A DNA stretch of 64,000 bases from Methanomassiliicoccus sp. (GTDB taxonomy: Archaea; Thermoplasmatota; Thermoplasmata; Methanomassiliicoccales; Methanomassiliicoccaceae): positions 60,590 through 124,589 of the forward strand of contig JADFDJ010000009.1 of NCBI GenBank assembly GCA_018262895.1, read 5' to 3'. The notes beneath the pieces are model-generated. The model was not told where the DNA came from, made no database searches, and worked only from the letters and a program-made list of their open reading frames with translations. The translations under genes and the position numbers were made by a program. Positions 63,657 to 64,000 of the stretch are shown piece after piece (the first letter of the stretch is position 1; every line of letters begins with the position of its first letter).

Positions 63657-64000
63657 ATGAACGCCACCGATATCCTCATCGACGAGCAAGTATTCAGATT
63701 TTCCGGACAATCTCGGATCGACACGTGGTCGCTCCGCGACCACCTGGTATCGAGCTCGTCTCGATACTCCAGGTGGTTGGTGGCGGACATTCACCTCACG
63801 ATGCAGAGGGTCAAGGAGCTCGCGGACGCTTTTCCATTCTGGCAGCGGAGGAAGAGCACAGGCCGGAGGCCAGTATCAGAACGATATCTAATGATCGCTT
63901 TCCTCGTTCGCCAACTGTTCAATTCCACGTTCCGGCAGCTCCAGGCGCTCCTGGAGCTGCTCCAGGAGTACTTTGATCTGGAGCGCGTGCCGCATCATAC
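63657..64000 (+). mobile_element. Transposase, N-terminal part, cut by the window edge
   Basis: The frame opens with ATG at 63657 and is still open at the last base, about 115 residues. The sequence FWQRRKSTGRRPVSERYLM, IAFLVRQLFNSTFRQLQALL and LERVPHH resembles the N-terminal domain of IS5/IS1182-like transposases (DUF772 type). The catalytic residues lie beyond the window, so activity cannot be judged. Strong stem-loops sit in the start of the coding region (63725-63776). Confidence 0.75.
63725..63776. repeat. Two overlapping stem-loops at the start of the transposase gene
   Basis: GTGGTCGC-TCC-GCGACCAC (63725-63743) is a perfect eight-pair hairpin. CCACCTGGTATCGAG (63740-63754) pairs with CTCGATA-CT-CCAGGTGG (63760-63776) as a 15-pair stem with a two-base bulge. 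The two share CCAC and exclude each other. Confidence 0.6.

Noticed and set aside
1..64000. CRISPR array, tRNA or rRNA genes
   Set aside because: No regular short direct repeats with unique spacers, no cloverleaf-like sequence and no rRNA-like stretch was noticed; a covariance-model search would be needed to be certain.

Overview
The window is archaeal chromosomal DNA with GC-rich genes and AT-rich gaps. Archaeal hallmarks are a GHMP mevalonate kinase, a TrmB-family regulator, a class III-type pilin with the GVSPIIATILLV start, an S-component-less view of an ECF transporter with DUF4430, TATA-box promoters with probable leaderless starts, and start codons that mix ATG, GTG and TTG with GGAGG or GGTGA ribosome sites. 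A heliorhodopsin, PQQ-like/PKD/BspA surface proteins and small zinc-ribbon proteins would fit a Thermoplasmata-type euryarchaeote (possibly near Methanomassiliicoccales), but no marker gene (rRNA, mcr, ribosomal operon) is present, so only the domain Archaea is firm.

Layout. 1-3365: an ECF transporter operon on the minus strand (DUF4430 protein, EcfT, fused double-ABC EcfA that runs off the left edge). 3894-4740: a small anchored surface protein and a doubtful leaderless ORF. 5202-20002: the most striking region, seven tandem minus-strand genes for secreted proteins that share one signal-peptide plus ~120-residue N-terminal cassette but carry different combinations of PKD, DUF4430, PQQ-like beta-propeller and BspA leucine-rich modules, with near-identical nucleotide blocks that point to recent exchange between copies. 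20336-25164: housekeeping genes (mevalonate kinase, MFS exporter, aminotransferase, small unknowns). 25408-32449: cell-surface proteins (Vps62-like domain fused to membrane helices, an Ig-like/OmpL47-like anchored protein, a beta-helix anchored protein). 32581-36389: a TrmB regulator divergent from an MMPL/RND transporter. 36792-40499: a TM-helix-repeat channel-like protein, PPK2 polyphosphate kinase, and a SOUL plus DUF523/DUF1722 pair. 40717-41493: heliorhodopsin with a clean leaderless promoter. 41902-43668: a paralogue of the 27691-29448 surface protein. 43767-54459: mixed metabolic and stress genes, including homospermidine synthase, a caspase-fold peptidase, a polysaccharide flippase, cupin, SDR and UspA. 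54641-61659: an acyl-CoA-ligase-like enzyme, a heterodimeric ABC exporter with complementary degenerate sites, a pilin and two small zinc-ribbon proteins. 61660-64000: a low-density region with a small ORF whose frame continues through a TAG stop, a nitroreductase and the 5' end of a transposase that leaves the window.

Functionally the window is dominated by the cell envelope: secreted modular proteins, three C-terminally anchored surface proteins, a pilin, a flippase and several exporters. No tRNA, rRNA or CRISPR array was seen. Domain names are by recognition of sequence motifs only; no database search was run.
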